Positions 1-5,748 of a stretch of 5,748 nt of DNA are shown piece after piece. The notes beneath the pieces were generated by a model. The model ran no database searches, had not been told where the DNA came from, and saw only the letters and a program-made list of their open reading frames with translations. The DNA comes from Candidatus Hydrogenedentota bacterium. Lineage in GTDB: Bacteria; Hydrogenedentota; Hydrogenedentia; Hydrogenedentales; CAITNO01. The stretch covers positions 1-5,748 of the forward strand of contig JAKLHG010000277.1 of NCBI GenBank assembly GCA_022710255.1, in the 5' to 3' direction. A program made the translations under genes and the position numbers. How positions within the stretch are numbered: position 1 is the first letter of the stretch; each line of letters starts with the position of its first letter.

Positions 1-2
1 TT

Positions 3-557
3 TCCTTATGGGACGAGGGATTGGGAGATACCCTGCGGCAGTATCAAGAAGAAGGCCGTGTCGGCGCACTCGGGGTTTCGCTGGGCACGGTAGCGGATGC
101 GCCTGCGGCGCTCGCCCACCCGGATGTTGCCATTCTACAAGCCCCGTGCAATGCCTGGGACCGGCGCATGGTGGAACAGGGCCATCTTGAAAAGGCGCGC
201 CTATCGGGACGGCGTTGCTGTATCCGCAGCCTCTACCTGCAGGGGCTGCTCACCATGACGCCCGAGGCGGTCGCGGCCCGGCTGCCCGCAGCCCGTGACG
301 CCGCCGCACGGTGGTGGGAACTTGCCCGCACCTTCGACATCCCCCCGAAAGCGCTGGCGTTGCGCTATGCCCTTACCCTCGACGCGCCGCTGGTGGTCGG
401 CGCCGAATCCCCGGAGCAGGTGGCGGAAACCGCCCGCCTGGCGGCAATCCTGAAACCCTTATCTCCGGAGGAGGTCCAGGCACTCGCCACCGCCATGGAC
501 CCTGTCCTCAACGAGATCATCCTGGAACCCTGGCGGTGGAAACCGCGTTCTTCGTGA
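3..557 (+). CDS. Aldo/keto reductase, C-terminal part (5' truncated by window edge)
   Basis: The frame is open to the left edge (first visible residues SLWDEGLGDTL) and ends at TGA 555-557, so this is the last 184 residues of a longer protein. The segment GRVGALGVSLG matches the 'GKvraiGvS' strand of the aldo/keto reductase (alpha/beta)8 barrel. RSLYLQGLL resembles the 'RSiFLQGLL' segment of one subgroup, and the later PPKALALRYALTLDAPLVVGAESPEQVAE is the familiar C-terminal pattern in which a conserved G-x-x-S/T-x-x-Q helps bind the NADP(H) 2'-phosphate. By family, such enzymes are cytoplasmic NAD(P)H-dependent oxidoreductases of sugars, aldehydes or ketones. The Asp/Tyr/Lys/His catalytic tetrad would lie mostly upstream and cannot be checked, so the substrate is unknown. 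The TTG at 21 and later in-frame starts are not credible starts because homology continues upstream of them. The gene converges on the minus-strand haem-protein gene. The full-length family is usually about 300 residues, so roughly 120 are missing. Confidence 0.85.
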   Translation, partial: SLWDEGLGDTLRQYQEEGRVGALGVSLGTVADAPAALAHPDVAILQAPCNAWDRRMVEQGHLEKARLSGRRCCIRSLYLQGLLTMTPEAVAARLPAARDAAARWWELARTFDIPPKALALRYALTLDAPLVVGAESPEQVAETARLAAILKPLSPEEVQALATAMDPVLNEIILEPWRWKPRSS

Positions 558-630
558 ATGGTACCTGGCGTGAAACGTCTCCACTTTGGGAGAAGGACGC
601 GCCGGGGGAAGGACCTTTCAGGCGCCTCCC
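558..630. other. Convergent intergenic gap, no clear terminator
   Basis: This 73-base gap separates two convergent genes, where a bidirectional terminator would be expected. I see only weak inverted repeats. TCTCC (578-582) pairs with GGAGA (589-593) around a 6-base loop. GCGCC (599-603) pairs with GGCGC (621-625) around 17 bases. Neither is followed by a T run on either strand, so I do not call a rho-independent terminator. Confidence 0.5.
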
Positions 631-3600
631 TTATTCCATCTTACGGGTGAGCCTTTGTGCCGGAGCGGTCCTGTCCAGGCGGTATTGATAGTCAGGCCAT
701 AACGGGCAGTTCAGATCCACCCAGGCCTTTATCGCGTGCATCTCGTCACGGGTCAATGCCACTTCCCGATGGTTCGCATCCCCAAGGACTTTCCAAAGCC
801 GGCTTTGAAGCGTACCGAAAGAAAGCGGTTCCGCCTTGAACGGCCGGATTCCCCAGGTGTAGTCAAAATAATGGACCCACCCGCCTTCGATGAGCGAACG
901 GTACGAGGCGGGAATATGCTCGTTGTCGAGTTCGCCTCGCAAATCGGGGCGCGTCCCGAACAACCCGCCGCTGTGGCACTGTATACAAGCGCGATCCAGC
1001 ACCGGCTGAACGACCTTCTCGAAGGAAAAGGGTTCCGTGCCCCAGGGCGGCGGCGCAAGCCGGTCGGGCGCCCGGCGCAGGGCCTCGCGCATGCCAAAGG
1101 GAGGCGATGTCGTCTGGCGGTCCTCGTGGCAGCCGATACAGCCGCGCGTCTCGCCCGGCTGCAGTTGAATCACACTGCGCATCCGCTGGAGTTCGTTGAA
1201 GTTTTCATCAAGCAGTTGAAAATAGAGTTGCCTGCCTGCGGGCGCCAGGAAATTCGCCGAACCGTCTTCCGCCACGGGCGCGACGCCATAGGACCGTTTC
1301 GCTTCGTAGGTCGGCCAGGCGGGATCGTCGCTCACGCGGTAGAGGCCCTCCCCCACCGCTTCGATTTTGTTCGGCCAGTCATGATTGGTGCGCAGGGGCG
1401 CCACCGTTACATTTGCGGTTCGGGTGAGATAACTGTTGACCGGGCCATGCACGAGGTGGGTCGGCGAGGCATAGTAATCCTGAAACGGCGGATGGTCTTT
1501 CCGGCACTCACCGTTGGCAAGACGGTCCAAATCGGCAGGCACCTCTTCGGCGACGCGGATATATTTCGCGCGGCCCCGCTCTACCGCATCGCCCAGGCCG
1601 ATATAGACATCCTGAACCGTGAAGCAGCCCAGGTGTTCTTCGGCGAGCTTCGCGTCGATGGACCCAACCGGCACCGGCGGCCGCGGCTGCTCGCGCAGGG
1701 GGCGCGGCCCCATGCTGCTGATTTCGGGATCGACATACAGCACTTCGCGGTTCCCGTACCGGTCAATCACATACAAACCGTAGTTATGATGATTGTCCGG
1801 GTTGTGGCTCACGAGAAAATGGTCCCGGGAGACGGGATAGGGGTCCCGAAAAGTATCCGTATAACTGCGGTCCATCTGGTAGCAGGGCCGCGTATCAGGT
1901 GTGATATTGGTAATGGCCTCCGTATCAAAGGGGCCCTTGCCCCGGTCTATCAAGGCGATGGGGCCTTCGTGCGCCCCGTGCGACATCAGCGTGCAGACAA
2001 GTTCGTGGGTGCCCGGAATGTCATGGGCCTGGCTGTAACAATTAGGCGTATTGTTTCCAAAGACCAACTCGGTGTGCGTGCCATCGGGACGGATGGTCCA
2101 GAGGGTATGGCTGAAATCGGCCCCCTTGTCGATATATTCAGATCGCGTCCAGAGAATGAGGCCGTCGCTCGTGACCGAAGGTTTCCATTCGCTCAGGTTG
2201 GCAAAGGAAAGCCTCCGTATGTCAGCGCCGTCCCGCTCCATGCGGTAAAGCACATAGGCCTGGGGCCGCCAGCAGAGAAAGCGCAATGCGCACCGGGTCG
2301 AGATAAACGCCACGCCGCCGTCCGGCAGCACGGCCGGGTCAAAATCATGAAACGGGCCCTCGGTAAGCTGCCGCACGTCCCCGCCGTCCACCGTCAAGGA
2401 ATACAGGTGCCAATAGGAATCCCATCCCTCCACCTGCGGCCGATCGGGACGATACGCGAAAAAGACCGTCTTGCCGTCGTAGTCGGGCACCGGTTCCCGC
2501 ACAATGCCCGCGCTGCCGTCGAACAACCGCTCGATCTCGGCCTGGTCCGGAAGCAGTTCGCCTTTGTCGTCGCGCGGGATGTGAAGCACATAAACGCCGC
2601 CGCCCGGTTCAAGTACTCCGTCCAGGTGTTCGCTGTAATTGTGGGATTCCAGGAAAGGATGCCGCTTGGAGAACAGCACCTGGTCCAGGGCCGTCAGCAT
2701 GGGATCCCGGAAGAACAGGCGCCGCTTGGCCCAACGCGCCGCCAGGTACAGATCCTCGCTGGACGCCGCACCGCCGTCCGCCTCCGCCCGGAAACGGTTC
2801 CAGAGTTCCCGGTCGCCGTTGACCTCCACCCCCTGCCGGTCCAGACGATCAATCAACTCCGCGTACAGCGCCAGCACCCGGTTCAAAGGCGTCTGGCGGA
2901 CCAGGGCGCCCCAATACGGCTGCCCGCCGGGACGGACAGGACGGTCCGTCCGCAGCGGGGACAAATAATCATCGCCGGGGAGTTGGCTCCACCTGTCCCG
3001 TTCCCGTAAAAAGGCATACTGCACCAGCCCGTGCCAGTCCTTTCCCGCCAGGCGGTCCGTGGGCAGGCAAGGTATCAAGTCGTACTGGGACAGCGGATTC
3101 CGGCGTGCGGGCGCCATGCCGCCCGGCACATCCCCCAGCGCGGCAACGGCCTGCCAGTCCGTGCCATTCATTGACAGCAGCACCTCGGCTTTAACGGGAA
3201 TACGGTCCTGAAAAGCGCCCTCTCGGTCCCGGGAAAGCACCACCCGGTCCACTTCGGCCGCCCCGGGCAATTCAAGCTGCGCCCACGCCTCGCCCGGCGT
3301 GGCGGCAATCCAGCTGTGGGCATTACCGTACCGGCCGTCATTCAAATGGGCCACGGCATGGATGGCATACCCGGCCAGCAGCGAAGAGGCGCTTGCCACA
3401 GTACCCCGGGAGGCCAGGGCCAAATTCTCGCCGGATTCGGGACCGTACACTTCGAATTCGTCCAGGCACGGCTCCGCGTTCCCGCCGGTCTCCTGGATCG
3501 TCACCCGAACAAAACGGGCCTGCTGCGCGGGAAAGGAAAGTGCGGCCGAGCGCCGTTGCCCCTCCGAAGCGGGAATCCGGGCCGCCTTCCCCGCGAACTC

Positions 3601-3711
3601 CTCCGCCACGGAACAACGAAGTGCTTCCGTGCCGACCGGAGTTGCCGCCATCGCCCCGGAAGCCATCAGCGCCGGTAACGTCATTATAAAACCCAGGATT
3701 AAAGAGCGCAT
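631..3711 (-). CDS. Secreted discoidin / beta-propeller / di-haem c protein, hydrazine-synthase-alpha-like
   Basis: This is a 1026-residue exported protein starting at ATG 3709-3711. That start has AGGAG 8 bases upstream and gives a clean signal peptide (MRSLILGF...SGAMA, cut near residue 22). The frame can be extended to a TTG at 3771, but the extra 20 residues are polar and overlap a likely promoter. Residues about 61-192 form a discoidin/F5-8C-like region (ARFVRVTI...PCLDEFEVYG, then NLALAS and a LNDGRYGN strand). Residues about 209-372 form a mostly helical linker containing ARWAKRRLFF and KRHPFLESHNY. Residues about 372-670 carry TolB/PD40-type propeller blades (DGKTVFFAY, DVRQLTEG, ADIRRLSF) and the block SHNPDNHHNYGLYVIDRYGN. 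The C-terminal part has two c-type haem sites, CIGCH (858-862) and CIQCH (909-913), with His981 a plausible axial ligand. The order propeller, haem, haem matches the alpha subunit of hydrazine synthase and its many relatives in planctomycete-like bacteria. The reaction is unknown. Haem attachment requires export and a cytochrome c maturation system. Confidence 0.85.
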   Translation of the reverse strand: MRSLILGFIMTLPALMASGAMAATPVGTEALRCSVAEEFAGKAARIPASEGQRRSAALSFPAQQARFVRVTIQETGGNAEPCLDEFEVYGPESGENLALASRGTVASASSLLAGYAIHAVAHLNDGRYGNAHSWIAATPGEAWAQLELPGAAEVDRVVLSRDREGAFQDRIPVKAEVLLSMNGTDWQAVAALGDVPGGMAPARRNPLSQYDLIPCLPTDRLAGKDWHGLVQYAFLRERDRWSQLPGDDYLSPLRTDRPVRPGGQPYWGALVRQTPLNRVLALYAELIDRLDRQGVEVNGDRELWNRFRAEADGGAASSEDLYLAARWAKRRLFFRDPMLTALDQVLFSKRHPFLESHNYSEHLDGVLEPGGGVYVLHIPRDDKGELLPDQAEIERLFDGSAGIVREPVPDYDGKTVFFAYRPDRPQVEGWDSYWHLYSLTVDGGDVRQLTEGPFHDFDPAVLPDGGVAFISTRCALRFLCWRPQAYVLYRMERDGADIRRLSFANLSEWKPSVTSDGLILWTRSEYIDKGADFSHTLWTIRPDGTHTELVFGNNTPNCYSQAHDIPGTHELVCTLMSHGAHEGPIALIDRGKGPFDTEAITNITPDTRPCYQMDRSYTDTFRDPYPVSRDHFLVSHNPDNHHNYGLYVIDRYGNREVLYVDPEISSMGPRPLREQPRPPVPVGSIDAKLAEEHLGCFTVQDVYIGLGDAVERGRAKYIRVAEEVPADLDRLANGECRKDHPPFQDYYASPTHLVHGPVNSYLTRTANVTVAPLRTNHDWPNKIEAVGEGLYRVSDDPAWPTYEAKRSYGVAPVAEDGSANFLAPAGRQLYFQLLDENFNELQRMRSVIQLQPGETRGCIGCHEDRQTTSPPFGMREALRRAPDRLAPPPWGTEPFSFEKVVQPVLDRACIQCHSGGLFGTRPDLRGELDNEHIPASYRSLIEGGWVHYFDYTWGIRPFKAEPLSFGTLQSRLWKVLGDANHREVALTRDEMHAIKAWVDLNCPLWPDYQYRLDRTAPAQRLTRKME

Positions 3712-3719
3712 TTCAGTTT

Positions 3720-3724
3720 CTCCT
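3720..3724 (-). promoter_or_regulatory. Ribosome binding site of the haem-protein gene
   Basis: On the minus strand this reads AGGAG, followed by 8 bases and then ATG at 3711. It decides the start: the upstream TTG at 3771 has no comparable site and would put a polar 20-residue extension before the signal peptide. Confidence 0.75.
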
Positions 3725-3742
3725 GTCCATTCATCTTTAAGA

Positions 3743-3771
3743 ATTATCTGTTTCCGGCGCGGACAATTCAA
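3743..3771 (-). promoter_or_regulatory. Sigma70-like promoter for the haem-protein gene
   Basis: On the minus strand, TTGAAT (3766-3771) is a -35-like box matching TTGACA at four positions. A 17-base spacer separates it from GATAAT (3743-3748), which matches TATAAT at five of six positions. Transcription would begin near 3736, giving a leader of about 25 bases that holds the AGGAG site. Spacing and position are both good, but promoter consensus in these phyla is poorly known, so this is a pattern-based inference. Confidence 0.5.
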
Positions 3772-3857
3772 ATCGGCAAGGGAAAGCGCCTTCCGTCACG
3801 GGAACCGGAACCTGAAACGACGCCCCGATTCCCACCGTTGGACTAAACGGCTTCGCC

Positions 3858-3869
3858 ATGAATATTCAT
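3858..3869. repeat. Perfect 12-base palindrome ATGAATATTCAT
   Basis: The twelve bases are identical to their own reverse complement, and the flanking bases do not extend the symmetry. The site lies in the divergent intergenic region, about 150 bases upstream of the minus-strand start and 220 upstream of the plus-strand start. A regulator site is possible, but a palindrome of this length in a region this size could arise by chance. Confidence 0.35.
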
Positions 3870-4020
3870 TCTTGGTTCCGCAAAAGACAAGAGGGCCGCG
3901 GGGGCGCTTCATCAAGATAAAAACAGGCGCTAATGGGAAGTCCCGAATACCGCCCTGACAGACGTAACGCTATAACGCACCCCTGCTGACAAATCAAGAA
4001 AGAATAACTAAAACTACGGT

Positions 4021-4062
4021 TTGATACGCATTATACGCTAGAATTATGCGCACGATATACGT
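4021..4062. promoter_or_regulatory. Operator/promoter-like repeat cluster upstream of the glycosidase-like gene
   Basis: Three ATACG units lie at 4024, 4033 and 4057. An imperfect inverted repeat, CGCATTAT (4027-4034) and ATTATGCG (4043-4050), matches at 7 of 8 arm positions around an 8-base centre. On the minus strand 4030-4035 reads TATAAT exactly but lacks a good -35. On the plus strand TTGATA at 4021-4026 is a possible -35, with only a poor -10 (TTATGC, 4044-4049) at 17-base spacing. The block is far more AT-rich than the surroundings and ends 27 bases before the ATG at 4090, which fits a promoter with an overlapping operator. Which strand it serves is not settled. Confidence 0.35.
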
Positions 4063-4089
4063 TATTTTTGTCCAGATGGAAAGAACGGC

Positions 4090-5418
4090 ATGCACCCGAC
4101 ACAAAGATTCAACCGCAGAGATTTTTTGCAGGCAGCGACACTCGCCGCCGCCGGAACGGTCCTTGACGTGTCGGCCCGGGCCGCCGATACCGCTCCCGCT
4201 CAAGAACCGCCCCGCCCACTTCCCTTGAAGTTCGACAGTGACCTTCGGGAAAGCCTCACACCGCGCCGCGTGACCAACGCCATGTGGGATTTTTCGTGGT
4301 TGACGCAGCACTATCCGGGCGGCGCTTTCGAGGATTTCGACCGGGCAGCCGCCGAATTGGTCGAGCGCGGCTTCACTACCGTGCGTATTGATGCCTATCC
4401 GTTGGTAATCGGGGCGCTGCAAGGGGAAGAGGAAACCGTTGTCCTTCCCGCCGACCCGCTGGCCAACTGGGGCATGTCCGACAGGGACCGTGAGCACACC
4501 ATTGTTCAGGAATTACTGGCCTTCATGGGCGCGATGAAACGTGCCGGTATCTCTGTTATTCTTTCGTCCTGGGGCAGGGATTGCAAAGAATATCCGGAAC
4601 GGAACAAGGCGCTCGCGGGCAATCGCGCCGGCTTTCGCGGATGCTGGGAACGTACGCTTGATCTCCTGGGCAGCCATGCCCTGCTTGACCACGTTCTCTA
4701 CGTGGACCTGGACCAGGAGTTTCCTTATTTCAGTCCCTACGGGGCGGAGTTGACCGGGCTCGCGCGGAAACCCGCCGCCGAACGCTCCCCGGCCGAGGCG
4801 ATGGAGGAGGCCGGCCGGTTTGAACAGGGAATGACGCGCATGGCCTGGAACCCGGCCCAGATGGCCTTTGTAAGCGATTTGTTCACGGAGATGATTACCC
4901 ATTTTCAGTCACGCTACCCGCGGCTGCGTTTTACCTATTCGCTGACCTCGTTTCACAAGGAGGTGCGCGCCATGGGCCTGCAGTTGTTCGATGTGCTGGA
5001 ACTTCATCTGTGGATACACACGCCGCGATTCGACAACCGCACCGGATTCAATTCCCTTGTCAAGGACCGGGGCGAACGGGATTACCGGGATTATGCCGGC
5101 CGTGTCGCCGCCGCCCTGGATACGGTGGGGCCCATGCTGGCGCAGGAAATGCGCAACAGATGCGCCTTCGCCCAGGCGTGGGCCGGGGAAATCGCCGCGC
5201 CGCTGATAACCACGGAAGCATGGGGCCCCTGGTGGCATATGGATCATCCCGATTTGGACTGGGGCTGGTTGCGTGACTGGTGCGAGCACTGCATGGTACT
5301 CGCCGCCGAGCACCGCTTCTGGGGGGTTACCCCCTGGAACTACTCCCACCCCTATTGGAAGAACTGGTCAGACATCGACTGGTACAGAAAAGTGAACAAC
5401 CGGTTCCTGGCAAGTTAA
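4090..5418 (+). CDS. Tat-exported cellulase-like (glycoside hydrolase TIM-barrel) protein
   Basis: This 442-residue protein has a twin-arginine signal (NRRDFLQ at 8-14, then a mild hydrophobic stretch and an ARA-type cleavage near residue 31), so it is probably exported folded. The body reads as a sugar-hydrolase-type barrel of the kind annotated 'cellulase-like family'. Markers are MWDFSWL (65-71), the strand VERGFTTVRIDAYP (91-104), ISVILSSWG (154-162), VLYVDLDQEFPYF (202-214), LHLWIH (305-310), PLITTEAWGPWW (371-382) and WGVTPWNYSHPYW (411-423). By analogy with clan-A glycosidases, Glu210 would be the acid/base and Glu376 the nucleophile. This is inferred from their strand context, not proven. 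The usual Asn before the acid/base is Gln here. The substrate is unknown. ATG 4090 is chosen because it directly precedes the Tat motif; its ribosome site is weak (GGAAAG at 4078-4083). A second exported gene follows 36 bases after the TAA. Confidence 0.8.
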   Translation: MHPTQRFNRRDFLQAATLAAAGTVLDVSARAADTAPAQEPPRPLPLKFDSDLRESLTPRRVTNAMWDFSWLTQHYPGGAFEDFDRAAAELVERGFTTVRIDAYPLVIGALQGEEETVVLPADPLANWGMSDRDREHTIVQELLAFMGAMKRAGISVILSSWGRDCKEYPERNKALAGNRAGFRGCWERTLDLLGSHALLDHVLYVDLDQEFPYFSPYGAELTGLARKPAAERSPAEAMEEAGRFEQGMTRMAWNPAQMAFVSDLFTEMITHFQSRYPRLRFTYSLTSFHKEVRAMGLQLFDVLELHLWIHTPRFDNRTGFNSLVKDRGERDYRDYAGRVAAALDTVGPMLAQEMRNRCAFAQAWAGEIAAPLITTEAWGPWWHMDHPDLDWGWLRDWCEHCMVLAAEHRFWGVTPWNYSHPYWKNWSDIDWYRKVNNRFLAS

Positions 5419-5446
5419 AAACAAAACGTATGGCATACCGGGTCTT

Positions 5447-5451
5447 GGAGG
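5447..5451 (+). promoter_or_regulatory. Ribosome binding site of the downstream discoidin gene
   Basis: GGAGG is a strong Shine-Dalgarno match but sits only 3 bases before ATG 5455, closer than usual. The next in-frame ATG at 5488 is preceded by GGAG at only 2 bases, so it is not a better choice. There is no obvious promoter or terminator in the 36 bases after the upstream stop, in line with co-transcription. Confidence 0.55.
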
Positions 5452-5454
5452 TCT

Positions 5455-5748
5455 ATGACACACAACCGAATACCCTTCTGCGGAGCGATGAGCGCATGGG
5501 GATGCCTTTTCCTGTGCGGGACCGTACTTGCGGCGCCTCTCCCGGAAAATCTCGCGGGACAGGCGGCCATTTCAGCAACAAGCGAGTACAGCGGGGACTA
5601 CGCCGCCGGCAATGTGGCGGATGGGTATGTTCCCCCGGAATTGAGCCGCCAGGACGCGGGTGAGGCCTGGTGCATCCATGGCGCCGGAGCGCCCGGCAGC
5701 GCGGACCTGATCTTCCGCTGGGAAACACCGGTCACCGTTGCGGAGATT
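5455..5748 (+). CDS. Secreted discoidin (F5/8 type C)-like protein, N-terminal part (3' truncated)
   Basis: An open frame of 98 codons runs from ATG 5455 to the right edge without a stop. The start MTHNRIPFCGAMSAWG leads into a hydrophobic stretch (CLFLCGTVLAA) that looks like a Sec signal peptide with cleavage near residue 27. The following NLAGQAAISATSEYSGDYAAGNVADG, then GEAWCIH and SADLIFRWETPVTVAEI, follows the discoidin/F5-8C pattern: 'NLA...a.aSS...y.a.n..DG', an aromatic strand, then a hydrophobic strand beginning the barrel. Such modules usually bind glycans or surfaces. The catalytic or structural partner domain, if any, lies beyond the window. A similar module is found in the divergent haem protein (residues about 97-190). 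Cysteines in the signal region do not form a convincing lipobox. It is probably co-transcribed with the glycosidase-like gene. Function beyond carbohydrate or surface binding cannot be assigned. Confidence 0.75.
   Translation, partial: MTHNRIPFCGAMSAWGCLFLCGTVLAAPLPENLAGQAAISATSEYSGDYAAGNVADGYVPPELSRQDAGEAWCIHGAGAPGSADLIFRWETPVTVAEI

Larger units (their letters stand above)
3712..4089. other. Divergent intergenic region (378 bases)
   Basis: This region separates the minus-strand haem-protein gene from the plus-strand glycosidase-like gene, so it must hold promoters for both. I see no credible coding frame, tRNA or structured RNA in it. It holds the minus-strand promoter next to 3711, a perfect 12-base palindrome at 3858-3869, two TAACGC copies at 3965-3978, and an AT-rich block at about 3990-4070 with ATACG repeats and an imperfect inverted repeat. 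The middle part (3775-3955) is GC-rich and otherwise featureless to me. Confidence 0.6.

Noticed and set aside
578..625. Rho-independent terminator between the convergent genes
   Set aside because: Only 5-base stems with no T run on either strand.
736..3009. A 757-codon open frame on the plus strand, antisense to the haem-protein gene
   Set aside because: It lies wholly within the minus-strand gene. Its translation is rich in Arg, His, Gly and Val with no recognisable domain, as expected from the complement of a GC-rich gene, whereas the minus strand shows clear family motifs and haem sites.
631..3711. True anammox hydrazine synthase
   Set aside because: No beta/gamma subunit genes are visible, the tyrosine after the first haem motif is absent, a discoidin module is added, and the neighbours look carbohydrate-related. 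Family resemblance alone does not support that enzyme activity.
3712..3771. N-terminal extension of the haem protein to a TTG at 3771
   Set aside because: The extra 20 residues are polar and would bury the signal peptide. The TTG overlaps a likely -35 box, and the ATG at 3711 has a proper AGGAG.
3299..3958. A 219-codon plus-strand frame reaching into the intergenic region
   Set aside because: Most of it is antisense to the signal peptide and discoidin region, it is low in recognisable structure, and it has no good ribosome site.
3994..4497. A 167-codon minus-strand frame over the start of the glycosidase-like gene
   Set aside because: It is antisense to the Tat signal and first barrel strands. 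The translation looks like a shadow and shows no family pattern.
5455..5520. Lipoprotein signal in the truncated downstream protein
   Set aside because: The cysteines at residues 9, 17 and 21 are not preceded by a convincing lipobox. The stretch fits an ordinary signal peptide ending near LAA.

Overview
The window looks like an accessory stretch of a high-GC bacterial chromosome. The gene families point to the Planctomycetota, Verrucomicrobiota, Lentisphaerota or Hydrogenedentota group of organisms. The markers are exported proteins with discoidin (F5/8 type C)-like modules, a large exported beta-propeller/c-type haem protein of the hydrazine-synthase-alpha-like family, and a Tat-exported cellulase-like protein. 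The assignment rests on family content alone. No rRNA or other phylogenetic marker is present.

Layout: (1) Bases 3-557 (+) hold the C-terminal 184 residues of an aldo/keto reductase whose start and catalytic tetrad lie left of the window. (2) Bases 558-630 are a short convergent gap without a convincing terminator. (3) Bases 631-3711 (-) encode a 1026-residue secreted protein: signal peptide, discoidin-like domain, helical linker, TolB/PD40-like propeller, and a C-terminal part with two CXXCH haem motifs. It resembles the alpha subunit of anammox hydrazine synthase in its propeller and haem parts, but nothing here indicates anammox metabolism. (4) Bases 3712-4089 are a divergent intergenic region with a good sigma70-like promoter for the minus-strand gene and an AT-rich, repeat-bearing, operator-like stretch before the plus-strand genes. 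(5) Bases 4090-5418 (+) encode a Tat-exported, probably TIM-barrel glycoside-hydrolase-like protein. (6) From 5455 (+), 36 bases further on, a second secreted discoidin-domain protein begins and runs off the right edge.

The two plus-strand genes probably form an operon, and the divergent haem/propeller gene may share its control region. Discoidin-like modules on both sides of the intergenic region, with the glycosidase-like protein between them, suggest that the products act outside the cytoplasm on a polysaccharide or glycoconjugate. A redox step by the di-haem protein is possible, but its reaction cannot be read from the sequence. The most unusual item is the hydrazine-synthase-alpha-like di-haem protein with an added discoidin module and without the tyrosine expected after its first haem motif.
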